A DNA stretch of 64,000 nucleotides from Acanthacorydalis orientalis (GCA_034766995.1 CM068322.1:20749245-20813244), one strand, 5' to 3'; positions 22,978-35,380 are shown, numbered from the stretch's first letter. Notes: generated by a model from the sequence alone, not told the origin. Numbers and translations are program-made.

Positions 22978-23194
22978 CCTGTTAGCTGTGTATGACGAAT
23001 ATACTCGTCTAGAAGGTGAATTTAAGCAATAAAATTATTGATTTTTCAAGAAATCAATGCTATTTCGTTACACTTTAATTCAATTTTAAAGTAACTGCAT
23101 ATACACTATGTTTGACAAGTATACTAGTCATACCTTCATTTTTGTGACAGAATGTAGGCACACACTTTTGAAATAGGGCTACACAGCTAACAAG
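22978..23194. mobile_element. piggyBac-like MITE with TTAA target duplication (217 bp)
   Basis: TTAA flanks both ends (22974-22977, 23195-23198). The terminal inverted repeat is CCTGTTAGCTGTGTA at the left and, by reverse complement, CTTGTTAGCTGTGTA at the right. Just inside each end is a small palindrome, GACGAATATACTCGTC and GACAAGTATACTAGTC, giving paired subterminal motifs. No coding. TTAA duplication is diagnostic of piggyBac-type integration; family assignment otherwise rests on structure. Confidence 0.72.
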
Positions 23195-23699
23195 TTAATA
23201 CAAATATATATTCAAATATGTTCAAAAATAAATGTGTTGTACATAAAACACTTTAATCAAACACAAAATCAATTTATAAACATGGAAAACAAACTATATT
23301 AAAAACAAATAATTATAATAAAGGTTTACTAAAAAGATCATTAAATATCAAATGTATAAAAATAGATACCTGTATTTTTAACATTTATTCTAGATTGTAT
23401 TTATAACACATCCTGTTCCTTTAGTAGAGCAATATCGACCGCAGCCAATAATTCAAGCGAACTGAGTTCGATAGATCAAAAGGATGCTTTGTATTATTTC
23501 TATGCTATACTGTGTGAATGTACAGGGATGTTACCAGACAGAGTTTGCTAGACGCATTAGACTAGCTCTGCCGCAGGTGGATTTTGTAACTCATAGCTCA
23601 ATAATATGAACAAGAGCGCATGTGTGGATTTCTGAATATCTTCTTTTCCTTTGTTTCTAACGTTGTATATAGAAATATATATGTAAATAAATATATAAA
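23195..23699. other. noncoding stretch with an exon-like open frame
   Basis: A 41-codon plus frame at 23426-23551 (AISTAANNSSELSSIDQKDA onward) follows CCTGTTCCTTTAG, an acceptor-like signal, in a GC-elevated patch (23400-23620). No family is recognised and the frame ends in TAG before CGCAG|GTGG. Coding status is doubtful. Confidence 0.25.
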
Positions 23700-23716
23700 A
23701 ACACACACACACACAC

Positions 23717-23768
<52 letters not shown>

Positions 23769-23815
23769 GTATATATATATGTATATATATATATATATAT
23801 AAATATATATATGTA
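23700..23815. repeat. (AC)n then compound (TA)n microsatellite
   Basis: ACACACACACACAC followed by about 100 bp of TA broken by GTATATA and AAATATA units. Confidence 0.95.
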
Positions 23816-24159
23816 TGTTCAAAGGTTTATTGGCAAATAATAAATCTTAGTAAACTTTACAGACGTATATATATATATATATATTTATAATTTTTAAACT
23901 AATCTCAAACACGAATAAATATATTTGTATTCTAAAATTAGTCTATAAAAAAAGCGTTGAATTATGTATGAGGCAGATGGAGCACTTAATCAAAAAAATA
24001 TCAAAGTTGTGGCGTCTAAAAGTAGGATTTTTTTGAAAGAATTCGTTTTTAAAAAATCTGTAGAAAGAATCCTTTTTGTTCATTGACAAACAGAGTTTTA
24101 AAATTACAATTATTGGTTTATATACCGGTTGTGCTCTTGATGTAAACTTGTCTTTAATT
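23816..24159. other. AT-rich noncoding stretch
   Basis: Nothing recognised apart from a TA run at 23868-23886. Confidence 0.5.
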
Positions 24160-24235
24160 TTATTCCATTAAAATATTCTTGTAGTATTCTGCTATAACTG
24201 GTTTCGACTTTTGTGTCAGATGTAGTATAGTATAA
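24160..24235 (-). repeat. family B repeat, minus copy with intact GAAAC
   Basis: The minus strand reads ATCTGACACAAAAGTCGAAA then CCAGTTATAGCAG. It shares GACACAA..GTCGAAAC.AGT.ATAG with the 15.3 kb copy. The CTGA half is degraded. Confidence 0.5.
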
Positions 24236-24513
24236 TATATATATATATATATATACTTACAATTCTAAAGTATTAAGTCATTGATGAAGAACATCAGACG
24301 AATATGTTATATATTTTATTGTGAAAAATATAACTTTACTCTTTATATTATATATAAATGAAAGAATTGATTACAATCAGTATTGCAATATTTTCAAAGT
24401 TGTGAATCCGCTATTTTATAAATTAGATATAAACAACCTAAATGTATGTTACCAGTAAAGGAATAGGATCTTTTCTAGTGTTTGGAGTTTGAGGTTCAAT
24501 ACTCTTCTTAAAG
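24236..24513. other. AT-rich noncoding stretch
   Basis: A TA run at 24236-24255 and no gene. Confidence 0.5.
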
Positions 24514-24783
24514 TTACAGAGCCAATAACCAAACTAGCTTTCTTCGTAATCTTTTGTGAAGTATGTCATTAGCCATGTCTGACTCTTTTCTATAGCTGTT
24601 AAGTGCGCACAGGTGCCAGGATGGTAAATACACTAAAAATTTTAGACTATACCAAGTTATGAGAAGATAGCCTAAGAGCAAGAAATCTGTGATATTGGAA
24701 TACTTTACGAATGATCGAATATTACTAAATAAAAATAGACAGCCAGGGTAATTCCTTTTGTAGTAAACGTAAAACAATATCAC
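24514..24783 (-). other. unassigned 89-codon open frame
   Basis: One of the longer frames not made of TA repeats. It has mixed composition (SWHLCALNSYRKESDMANDI, LHKRLRRKLVWLLAL) in a slightly GC-elevated patch. No domain is recognised, and the N-terminal half is hydrophobic and AT-codon rich, as in random frames. It could be a transposon fragment. Confidence 0.2.
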
Positions 24784-25380
24784 TGATAAAAAAATATAAT
24801 ATTATGTGTCAAAATTAAATTTGTCTTTAAAATGAATCAATCATAACTCTGTTTTAAATTGAAATATTTTCTTGTCGTTTAAGGGTTTTTAAGTGCTAAC
24901 CTCAACATTTAAGAATACTATATCTTGGACAAGTAATTGGTATATTCTCACAAAACAGTAGTGAACATGATGGCTTTCGAAAAGCAGCATATTAGGCATT
25001 GCAAACTTTTTTCATTCAACAACCACGGGAATAATTTGTTCAGATTTTTGGGAAGGTGTTTTGACTTATAAAACATGCAAAAAATGATAAAACAGTGGAA
25101 GAGATCTAAAAATTCACTACGCCGTTTTAGATTTAAAGCTACCCTCTTTTTTCGACAAGAGATTTGTCAATTATTCGACAGAAGGAGTAAACATATATAA
25201 ATTAATAAAAGATATTTTGAAGATTGAAATGTATCATATTTCATTTTTTCGTAAACATTCATTTTCTAAAAAAAGAGTACCGAATTAATTTGTACATTCA
25301 ATAATTAAATGGAAATGTTTTTTAATAAGTTATTTTTTATAAAACATACTTTATGGTATAAACAATGAATTTAATTTGTC
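24784..25380. other. AT-rich noncoding stretch
   Basis: A short less AT-rich patch at 25000-25160 without recognised content. Confidence 0.5.
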
Positions 25381-25545
25381 TCAATATACCTTAGCCCTCA
25401 AGTTTATTACTATTACTATTGAAATATAGATAAACAATAAAAAAATTAACAATAAACATTATTTGAACATTAGTGAACAAAAAAATTTTTTTTAACTTTG
25501 TGAAGTGACTGAAAATTTTATTTTTGACATTAAATTTATCAGATT
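25381..25545 (+). repeat. family A repeat, single copy
   Basis: Shows ATACCTTAGCCCTCAAGTTT, ACTATTGAAATATAGATAAA, ACATTATTTGAACATTAGTG and a TTTTTGACATTAAATTTA tail. GAAA is intact and CTGANGA has become CTCAAGT. Confidence 0.5.
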
Positions 25546-26858
25546 GTAAATGCTTCAATTTCAGTATCAAAGAAAAACTTTATATTTTTATTTACTCGTT
25601 AAATATTTTCTGCAATACTGTTTTCCACAGTATATTGTGTTGCAAATAAATTGGAATTTTGTACACGGAATATTTGTTTAGTTACTAGGCAACGAACTAA
25701 CAACTAAGTTATTTATCAACTTGGATTCAATACAAGGTCTCATACACAAAAGCAGTAACATAATTAGTATATTTTTAGTTCGATAGGAAACATAAAGAAA
25801 AACTTGTTTACTTGTAAGGTTCTGTTTACGTAATATTTATACAACATCTAAAATATATTTTTAAATATTACAATTTATTGAAAACTAATATTCTTATATT
25901 TACATTTGTAATTATAATTACAAAGATAAATTACAAAAATTTTAGTTAGGATGTTTTGTGTTATAACCGATTCTCATTTAATCTATTCTTAAGAAATAAA
26001 TAAGAAATTTCATTCTAAAAAAATTATAAACCTATATTTATTATTAGAAGAAAAATAAATAAAACTATTAACGATCAAATATTTTACCGTTAGGATTTTG
26101 TGAAAAATCTCTAATATTCATTTATTACAGTATAATATTTCTTTTATTTTGAATTATACATGTAAGCGATTTCTAATCCTACTTAGTGTTATGAAATCTA
26201 TGTTATAAATCGATATTGACAGTGAAATAACTATTTTTATCGAAATTAATATATATTTACTAGTTTTATGACAGTGGAACTATTTACAGCAAAATTTTTG
26301 AAGATTTTTCATTAAAAAATGATTTTATGGTTTGTGAACAAGTCAAAAATTTATTTAAGAAAGTATATTTAGCTAAGGTTTAAAAACTATATTGTCCAAT
26401 CTATAGACATTAATTAAAAATCGATTACTTAAGCAATTTGTCATCAAAAGTCTCTAACAAATACTTCAAATAATTAAAAAGGTTTTTCTTATAAAAAAGT
26501 AGAAAAAATATTGAATTGATTAAGTTTTTTACTTTTATTAATTATTTTAATGAAATGTATTTAAACTCTATAGTTTTAATTAAAAGTGATGGCATCGCTA
26601 ATATTTAACATAATTGTACTAAAAAACGGATTATATATAAATATCACAAAATGAAATATAAACTGAATTTCCAAACTGAGAGTTGACTTTGAAACGTAAA
26701 TATCAGTCGATATTAAATAAACGAACATAGATGTTAGACACGCGATGTTTGTAAACATAAAATTGCATTCTGAAGCTAACCTTGACACTAGAAAATATTT
26801 ATTAAGCAATCCTTTTACATGAATTTTATGGATTTTATTTTATACACACCTTTGCAAG

Positions 26859-26861
<3 letters not shown>
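25546..26861. other. AT-rich noncoding stretch
   Basis: A possible family A tail at 26320-26375 (TTTATGGTTTGTGAACAAG). The minus open frame 26576-26809 is unrecognised and AT-biased. Confidence 0.5.
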
Positions 26862-26907
<46 letters not shown>

Positions 26908-26918
26908 CATATATGCAA

Positions 26919-26959
<41 letters not shown>
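26862..26959. repeat. (TA)n microsatellite, two blocks
   Basis: Two TA blocks separated by ATACATATATGCAAG. Confidence 0.95.
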
Positions 26960-26961
<2 letters not shown>

Positions 26962-27089
26962 TATTTTTTTCCACTTGGTATTTTCCGATTTTTATTACTG
27001 TATAAAAATAATAATTTAAAAAGATTAAGATTTTAAAAGAATAACCAAAATTATAATTTCAGTCTATTATATAAACAAATAAATTCTAT

Positions 27090-27598
27090 ACATTGAGTTC
27101 TTCTGACAACTCTCAAGTTGTTTTGCGCGAGTCCGCTTCGATAATTGTCCTTAAATCATTATTGTCTATATATGAAGGATATCACTACCCTCTATATCAT
27201 CAAAGCTTTTGTTTCCATTACGAAATTTTTGGAACCAGTGTTGGCTATACGTTTGCTAATTGAATCTTCGCCTAAAATAAATTTGATATTTCGAGCAGCG
27301 TCTGTTGCTTCATGTCCGAATTTAAACTAATATAACAAAATCGCGTGAATCTGATTTTTTTCGTGATTCATTTTAGAGGTTATACCCAACAATAATAAAG
27401 AATGACAGAATATAACAATACTATTATATTCAACAATACTAAAAAATGCTAACATTCGACATACGTTGAAATAAGTAGTGCTAACTTTATTGTTTACAAT
27501 GATGTGTCTCATGATTATAACAAAGGATAACGTTAATTAGAAAAATCGGGAACAAACTTAATATGATAAAAACACCAATTATTTTTGCACCAACCTAA
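27090..27598 (-). mobile_element. mariner element, 5' half only
   Basis: On the minus strand it begins TTAGGTTGGTGCAAAAATAA next to TA (27599-27600) and matches the copy at 56685-57966 base by base for about 500 bp, with substitutions. The transposase starts at ATG 27371 (MNHEKNQIHAILLY, stop, FKFGHEATDAARNIKFILG) and the match ends near 27090, just after the second helix-turn-helix begins. Beyond that the sequence is unrelated, so the rest is deleted. Small open frames on both strands here are shadows or pieces of it. It keeps the ATG that the 56.7 kb copy has lost. Confidence 0.83.
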
Positions 27599-27600
27599 TA

Positions 27601-28231
27601 TTTTTTCAGAGTTTTCAAAATATATAAATAAAATACACTCCGAATATTGTCCCAAAATAAACATATTCTTTATTTTTATCTACTTACTCTAGACAAAATT
27701 ATTCGAAAACTACACTTATTTAAGAATAATATTTTCAAAATACAGAAATACCTCGATATAAGACACTTCGCTTAAAGTCATTTCATACTTAAGTCATAAC
27801 AACAACACACACCTCGACTCGATATTAACGATTTTTTTTTCACACTTACGTCACGTCACAAAAAATCCAAATCTACTACATTTGAATGTGTATTTAAATC
27901 AGTGCCATAAAATATACACGTACCTTGTATGTACATACATTATTTCAAATTGTGACTTAATTTTTTCTTGGTATATTCGTATGTATAGTTTGGTCCGATT
28001 TAAGTATTTTTAAGTTGAGTCGCAATTTTGCGGAAAGTAACTCGGGGTATTTCTGTGTAAGAACTCATAAAAAAGAACTGGTACTTTTATTTTTGTGATA
28101 TATTTAAAATATCTATATTTAAAAATTTGATACATTATTCTGTAATAAATTAACTTAAATTTTAAATGTTAATTGACATTTGAATTAAAATTTACTTAAT
28201 TCTTCTATTAAAACTAATTCATTCCTTTCAG
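27601..28231. other. AT-rich noncoding stretch
   Basis: A slightly GC-elevated patch at 27750-28060 without recognised content. It ends in the acceptor-like signal of the putative microexon. Confidence 0.5.
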
Positions 28232-28278
28232 GCTTCAACAACATTTCGTCAAGTCAAATGCAAGGCCGGAAAAAACAT
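28232..28278 (+). other. putative 47-nt microexon
   Basis: The upstream sequence CATTCCTTTCAG is a good acceptor and the downstream GTGAGTAAAT is a good donor. All three frames are open: ASTTFRQVKCKAGKN, LQQHFVKSNARPEKT or FNNISSSQMQGRKKH. The block is visibly less AT-rich than its flanks. It would shift frame (47 is not a multiple of three) unless flanking phases compensate. No gene identified. Confidence 0.35.
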
Positions 28279-28398
28279 GTGAGTAAATAATTTTTACTAC
28301 TATTTCAAATAGCTTTTTCAAAATTTTCATTTTTATTTAAATATTTCATTTTCAATTCGTTATTAAAATACTACTGCTTTGTAATTTTAGAATAAAAA

Positions 28399-28401
<3 letters not shown>

Positions 28402-28445
<44 letters not shown>
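28402..28445. repeat. (TA)n microsatellite
   Basis: About 44 bp of pure TA. Confidence 0.95.
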
Positions 28446-28447
<2 letters not shown>

Positions 28448-28800
28448 GTGTTGATTACTTGATTAATTAATAAAAATAATAAATAAAATGTCATATATCA
28501 AATTTTGTACTGACAATATTTTAAATTAGAATTTTATCTCGAATCGAAAAATGGATATAAATCCAAAGAGTGTCATGTCTATTTTACGTTTTATTTGTTT
28601 TGATTTAATTCCAGAATATCTTTCCTAACCTATTTGCTTTATAATTATTATATAATATTGACTAGGAGAATGAAAATACTTTGAATCTTAATAAAATATT
28701 TTCTATAAATTACAATTCGTTCAATTCTAGAATTACAAAATATGTAGTTGTGTAAGCTAATATATACAAGTAATTAATAGCATACATTTTTGCAACAAAA

Positions 28801-28804
<4 letters not shown>

Positions 28805-28837
<33 letters not shown>
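28805..28837. repeat. (TA)n microsatellite
   Basis: About 33 bp of pure TA. Confidence 0.95.
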
Positions 28838-28843
<6 letters not shown>

Positions 28844-28954
28844 TTTATTATAATTTCAAAATATAACACTTCTTTTTGATGAAATCTATGGTTGGTTAAA
28901 GTGAGTTTGAAAATGTAATTTGCAAGTTTATTTAAATTCTACATCTTATATCCC

Positions 28955-28956
<2 letters not shown>

Positions 28957-29010
<54 letters not shown>
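28957..29010. repeat. (TA)n microsatellite
   Basis: About 54 bp of pure TA. Confidence 0.95.
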
Positions 29011-29011
<1 letters not shown>

Positions 29012-29578
29012 TTACATATTCGTACATATTTATATATCTGTAAAAATATAGGGGCTGATGTATTTCAGTGTATACAGTATTTCAGTATCTAGCTAACGTA
29101 TGTGTATTTGAGGAAATTAATGTTTCAATCAGAATCTGATCGTGTTTCCCGTTCGAAAATTACTTCCTGATAACAAACTTTGATTAAAGTGAAATGTTTG
29201 CAACGGTATTTTTTTCTCTATACGAATATACTGTGATATGTACGTACATTGGCAGCTTTCGTATATTGTGCTATTTGAATTTTTTTCTGTACTTGTTTAC
29301 TAAACACATTGTATAGAACGTTGAACAAGATTGCATGCAGCTACAAAAAAAGGGTTATTGCTGTTATTCACATAATTAATAATTGAATAATCACCAATAC
29401 AGTCTGATCATTATTCACAAGCTTATAGTACACAATTGTATACTCATATATAATAAATATAATAGCATAAAAAATATTATAAAAATATCAACACAAATAG
29501 AGTTTTAATGTCGATAGAAATAAAAGAATTTAAATAAGTTAATTATTATTATCATCAAGAGGTCAGATATAATCTGAA

Positions 29579-29580
<2 letters not shown>

Positions 29581-29624
<44 letters not shown>

Positions 29625-29632
29625 ATGTGTGT
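29581..29632. repeat. (TA)n then (TG)n microsatellite
   Basis: TA run passing into GTGTGTGTATGTGTGT. Confidence 0.95.
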
Positions 29633-30935
29633 AAGTATCAATAAAAAATACACGTAGAACAAGTTAACTGTGAAAATGTAAAAAAATTAATTAATATTTA
29701 ACTTATTTTAATTTAATCATTTTCTATTTAAAATCTGAAAAGGTATTTACAATCAAAAATTATTAATTTAAAACATATAAATTAAAATATCTAATTTAAA
29801 AAATATAACTTCTCATGTCTATTGTTTTTCTATTTATAATTCCACTGAAGAATTATACTAATGAATTTTATTTTTCTGCATTTCAAGAGTTTTTATCTTT
29901 TGTTGCTAGTTTCAGCACGTATGCTATTTAAATAAATTTTTGTTTAAGGTAACTTTACAATTCTTATAACTACTATTTTAAGTTGATTTGGAAGTTAAAA
30001 AATGTTTGATCTAAAAGAATAAAGATCATTAAAACTAATTATACCCTTATACTTAAAATTTACAATAAATCCATTAATGATGTTTTAATTCGTTTTATTA
30101 AAATTTGAAAATACAACCAACTGTTTTATAACACTCAAATGTACATTTTTATTAATTGTTCGAAAAAAAGATTTAATGAAGTTAGTATTGTATCTTTTAT
30201 TATTTCGGTTCAGATATACTTTACTGAATTATTACTAAATAACACGATAATTGTTTGTATATATATATATATATATATATAGGCAAATGGTTTTATAAAC
30301 ATATTTGAATTAAATTCAATTAAAACAGCTTTGGAAAGAACGAAAATCCGTTTCAAAACATAAAATAAATCTGTAACATGGTATGAGAGCATCTGTATAA
30401 ATAATATTGATTGCTTTAAGTACAACTTTAAGCAGAAAGTCTTCGATTATCGCCGTCATGTCATAATTTCAAATATGGTTGATAGTGAGTAATAAAAACA
30501 ACATTTCAAGAATAACCGGAAAAAACTTAATATTTAAGAGCTACTTAAAACGACCATCACTCGTTTTATTTTATTTGTAACTGCTTCTTTAGTTTTATTA
30601 TCATCGTTCTTTGTTTCAAGTTCTCAGTTTATGGCGTTTTTAAACAACCTTCTAAACTTTTTTCCTGTTTTTTTTCCTTCTACTTTTCTGTATGAGTTGT
30701 TATTTTTTATCTGTTTTACAACAGTGAATTAGAACACTATGTCATACTTGTATAGATAATTTTTATTAGTTTCTTGATATCAATTAAAGTTATAAACATT
30801 TCGTGACATCAAATATATTCCATGAAGTATTTGGTTTTTGATCCATGTAATAAATATACATAAGAGTGTTATGTTTTATACACATAATTTTGAAATATAT
30901 TTCATTTTCTTAACAAATCAAAAAACAAATTCTAT

Positions 30936-30950
30936 ACACACACACACATA

Positions 30951-31004
<54 letters not shown>

Positions 31005-31005
31005 A
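30936..31005. repeat. (AC)n then (TA)n microsatellite
   Basis: ACACACACACA followed by TA with TTTA and GTATA interruptions. Confidence 0.95.
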
Positions 31006-31627
31006 TAGATAGATAAAAAGAGAGATATAAAAGTTTTTTTTATTAAATTTAGTAAAAACAATTATCATAAATCTATTGCATTTAAAAGGATACTACTAAC
31101 TTATTTAGATAAAACCATAGATATAAACTTATCATGACAATTTCTTTCATTAACCTTTGTACGTCCTGTATGTAATGAATTTTAATGCCTTAATTAAACC
31201 CTTAAGTTTAAATGTTGCATAAAACTCAACCTTGAGATTTTTTATGTTTGGTTAAGGCAATTAAATATGAATAAAAGTAAATTTGCACTATTTTTCTAAA
31301 AAGGAAATATTTTAATCAATTAAAAATATTTCAGAATTATAATATAAATGAATAAAAAAGGTTAATAATTAATAAATTAATTTTTGTTTCAAACACAAAT
31401 GATATTTTTTCGAAAATATAGATTTTTCTACTGTGATTCATTTCTTTTCACAAATACATTTCTCATAATGTTTTTTTTCAAATGTTCTATTTATAATTAA
31501 TTATTGATTATTTTAAATTATTACCATTGGGCTTTTAAATAACAATTCTACTTGACTCAAAAAACAGATAGAGAAAAATTAAAGATATTTTTGTTGTTTT
31601 TTATGTATCTTTTAAGTACAATTATTA

Positions 31628-32036
31628 TTAGGTTGGTAGAAAAATAACTGCGGTTTATGACAGTGTTAATAATATGCTTTAAATGCGGTTTTCTATTTTC
31701 CTAGCTGTTTTACGTGATCCAGTGTTGACAAACGTCTAAATTTTGTGCAAACTTTCGAATTGTTGTGCGTAATTCTGATTCAACTAACGACTTCAATTGA
31801 TCGTTATTAACTGAATAAGGACGTCCGTGTCCTTCTTCATGTTCAAGGAATTCGTCCACAGTACGAAATTTTTACAATGATCGTTGCACCGTATGATCCT
31901 TAATAGTACTCACACCAAAAGCATTGTTTATTTTACGAGCAGTTTCTCCTGCTTTATCGCCCGTTTTGGACTAAAGAAAATTCCTATTATTTGGTTTTTT
32001 TCAATAAATCAATTTGAAACAAAATTAATAATGAAA
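31628..32036 (-). mobile_element. mariner remnant: N-terminal coding fused to the 3' terminus
   Basis: The plus-strand edge TTAGGTTGGTAGAAAAATAA (31628 onward, after TA) is the 3' inverted repeat of a minus-strand copy. The minus strand reads KTGDKAGETARKINNAFGVS, DHTVQR, KFRTVDEFLEHEEGHGRPY and VNNDQLKSLVESELRTTIRK, then runs within about 100 bp into that terminus. As at 22242-22742, the catalytic core is missing, but the deletion junction differs. The 5' end past about 32036 is not found. Confidence 0.8.
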
Positions 32037-32744
32037 TTAAATTTCCATTGAACTACAAATCATTGAAGTGGCATTAAAAGTATTAATATCCTCTTTAATT
32101 TAGAAATATTTTCTAAAAGAAAAATCTAAATGCTTCTAAACAAATTAAAAATATCAATACTAATTATATATTCGTTGTTAACTTGGACCTTGTGATACAC
32201 TTCAATATTTATCTCTACGACTAATTTCTGCTCTTCAGCCACTTGTGACAGTTAAATACTGAAATATTTACCTTTATAACAAACAATTAGAAAATTATAG
32301 TTACGAAATTATAAGTATAAAAACGACAATTATAACTTTTATGATATTTATTTTAAAAATAAGTTCACTCATGAAAATGTCCTGTTTAAATATAGACAGA
32401 TAGAAATTATAAGAATAATCTGTCTCAAATAATTTATTTCTTAATTATTTCAATAAATAAGTACAATTTCAATTCTCAATAGTAAATATTTTTTATAATT
32501 TTACAAATCGGATCATTCCAACTTGAAAGATTTATATATCAATAAACACAAATAAGATTAAATATATATCATGTGTACGTCTAGATTGCAACTTCAGTCA
32601 TGTGAATAAGTATCGACACGTGGTATGGTCTCACAGAAATACGACATAAGCATTTGTAGAACCACTACTCTACTACAACGTACCAGCAACATATTATAGC
32701 AGATGTTGCAGATATAAATGAAAAATGTACTTAACGATAATGTG
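32037..32744. other. AT-rich noncoding stretch
   Basis: A less AT-rich patch at 32570-32700 without recognised content. Confidence 0.5.
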
Positions 32745-32778
32745 ATATATAATATATATATATATATACACACAAGTA

Positions 32779-32829
<51 letters not shown>
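32745..32829. repeat. compound (TA)n microsatellite
   Basis: TA with a CACACAAG interruption; it produces a spurious 85-codon minus frame. Confidence 0.95.
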
Positions 32830-32830
<1 letters not shown>

Positions 32831-33508
32831 CATATATACAAGTATACATGATCTCTAGTAAAGATATATAGAAACTTCAAAGCTATGTGAGAAGTGTATT
32901 TGAACAAACACGTATAATATATAATACATGCTTTTTCATTTAAAAGTGGTACGAGTATATTGAGATCCGTTTTCTTTTGTGTTGTCAATCATGAGACGCT
33001 TACGAAACGCAAAAAAGATGCAACAAGATGACGTATTTTTCCTGCTAGGCGATTTTCCAAAATCTTGATAGTACTGTAGGAGTTCTATTGTAAATTGAAC
33101 AAGTTTTTCATGTATTTGTATATATCAGATCTAAAAATCTAACTGTCATTCAACATGTATCAAACATGATTGTCTTATTCAGATGGTTTGAAATATATCT
33201 TCTAAAAGATGTACTTTATGTATTGGTAAAAAATGCGAAAACAAAGGTTATGTTTTCTGGAAAAAGCCAAATAGAAATGTTAGGTTTTAAAGAAATAAAT
33301 ATTTTAGATAAAAAATATAATTCTATGTATATTTGAATATTTTTTCGTTTATTATTTTTTTCTGAGTTCCTGTTATAATTGTTACGTTTTTACCTGTTTA
33401 AATAATATTTTTTTACATATTTTTGTATTCCATCAAATGGTACACACAGTCCACAAATATATTTTTTCTACTTAAAAGTATTCAATATTTTGTTGATTTT
33501 TATTACGT
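32830..33508. other. AT-rich noncoding stretch
   Basis: Nothing recognised. Confidence 0.5.
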
Positions 33509-33662
33509 GTTTTCTGTACCTTAGGGCCATAAAATAACGCCATGAAATCCGTATGAGTAACAGTCAAAAATGGTAAATAATTAATTATTGTGTATTTTTG
33601 ATTAGAAATGTTTTTGTTGTTTTGTATGAATAAGTGAGCAAATCATTTTTAAAAATGAATTT
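33509..33662 (+). repeat. family A repeat, single diverged copy
   Basis: Starts TTTTCTGTACCTTAGGGCC. Shows AACGCCATGAAATCCGTATG, AGTCAAAAATGGTAAATAAT and an AAATGAATTTATTCA tail. The CTGA half is lost. Confidence 0.45.
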
Positions 33663-33900
33663 ATTCATAATGCCTAGAACTTTATTATGATCATATCATA
33701 CATTTTTATTTTAATTTCGCCAATAGTACTAAATTTTTTATAAAAGTTTTGATATTCATGTACCATTAGTTTATTTTTGTCACAATACAGTTTTTTTCAT
33801 TCTGGATAAATTAATTCACAAATGAATTTTTCAGTTCTCTACATACGATATTTTTTTGTAATCATAAATAATCAGTAACTGATTTTTTGTCATTTTTGAG

Positions 33901-33934
<34 letters not shown>

Positions 33935-34560
33935 TATATATATGTATATAGATAATTTGATAAAATTTACTTATCCTTAGAAAATTGCTTACCTAAATAT
34001 AAAAATATGAGTTAACATTAAAAATTAGTATTTATTCAAATAGTGATTTTTTCAGAAATTAAAAAAATATAAATTATAATCATTTATCCACAAAAGATCT
34101 TATGTTAAGTTCGTCATTAAGACAATACACATTTTTAAGATATTTGTTCAGATGACAACTTTATTCAATTGTTTAACTGAATCCTTTATTTAATTAAATA
34201 TCATTCTATTATATTTATTAAACTATAAATAAAATATACAACTAATATGATACGTCATGAATAGCACTGTATTTACTTTATTTGATAATATAATTTTTTA
34301 TTAAGTAATTGAAGAAATTGCTTTCTTTACATCAAGTTTCGTTATATATAAGTTCATAACGTTAGTGACTATCTTACAATAGAGTCGCCTAGATTACGGG
34401 TATAACCTTTTTTGTCTTAAAGATAAGAGTAAGAGTGTAATCTCATTCAATGCACTTTAATAATCATTGAAATATATCATCGTAAACATTGTCACATATC
34501 CTCAGTGTGTAGTATCTCTAAAAGACAGGACAAAACTAAAAAGAAAATAATAAGAACTTG
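33663..34560. other. AT-rich noncoding stretch with (ATACAT)n
   Basis: It holds a hexanucleotide ATACAT tandem passing into TA at 33901-33950; the rest has no recognised content. Confidence 0.6.
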
Positions 34561-35380
34561 TATACTATTTTATGTCCATCGTATGAAATATGAGTAGTGA
34601 CAAAAGGACAACTGAACTCCATGGATTCTGTCTATAATAACAACTTATTGGTGGTCGTTGTTGCACCAAAAAAAAAGAAGCTTGGACGACAATATGAGAG
34701 TCGGTTTTTCACGCGACCTGAAAGCGTGCTACACACATCACCACATAGAATTACCCCAATGTCAACACTTGTGTGTGTGCGTGTGTATGTATGTTGTATG
34801 GAGCTTGTGTGTCTGAGATAGATAGTGTTTGCCGTTCGTTATTGCTTAGCAGCAAAAGGATGATGTGTGTAGATATGTGTATAAGAGAAGAGTGTGAGTA
34901 TTAAACAGACCGGCTTCTATAAGAGCAACATCGCACCATAACCCATCTTTCCTCGATGCAGAGATTTGAATTATTAACGACTTATTAGCTCACGTTCGCC
35001 GCGTACGCGCCAGTGTCATCTTGTATTTATTTTCGCAATCAAACCTTGCCATCCAGACGTGCTGATTTATGATCGTTGAAACTTTGACGTTTATTTGCAC
35101 GCATTCCATGTTTGTTTTTCTTGTTGATATACTTCTGCATAAGTAGTCATGTCGAGAGTTTATATACGTATGTTAAAGTTTCGGAAGTGTATGGAGTCGA
35201 TGTGTAGATGTGCTGATGACGAGAGAAAGTTTACACATTCTTCAAATGAATTTTGAATATGTTTCAATATTTTAAATATTCATTCGTTCCGACATTATGA
35301 ACTTCCTTCTTCTTCGATTCATAAGCTCTGAACTTCTTCCTGTATTCACCTTTACCTATATCCTCCTGCATCTGGTTTAA
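34561..35380. promoter_or_regulatory. largest GC-elevated island, candidate conserved regulatory DNA
   Basis: About 800 bp of balanced composition with CpGs (GTTCGCCGCGTACGCGCCAG near 34995-35015), a GT-rich tract (34768-34815) and homopyrimidine runs. The 74-codon plus frame (34597-34821) includes PKKKKLGRQYESRFF but has no recognisable domain and begins in an arbitrary context. No splice pair stands out. The island most likely marks a functional element or an exon with untranslated sequence; which, I cannot say. Confidence 0.35.

Larger units (their letters stand above)
28279..31627. other. AT-rich, microsatellite-dense noncoding stretch
   Basis: Apart from the TA tracts listed separately, nothing recognised. 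The minus open frame 30210-30425 crosses a TA tract at 30259-30281. Confidence 0.55.

Noticed and set aside
24514..24783. 89-codon minus frame as a retrotransposon RNase H or reverse-transcriptase piece
   Set aside because: I could not place any catalytic motif; listed only as an unassigned frame.
26320..26375. Further family A tails here and at about 16070
   Set aside because: Only the GGTTTGTG tail is recognisable; the core block is absent, so too weak to list.
27145..27512. Two opposing open frames (61 codons each)
   Set aside because: They are antisense and shifted readings of the truncated mariner at 27090-27598.
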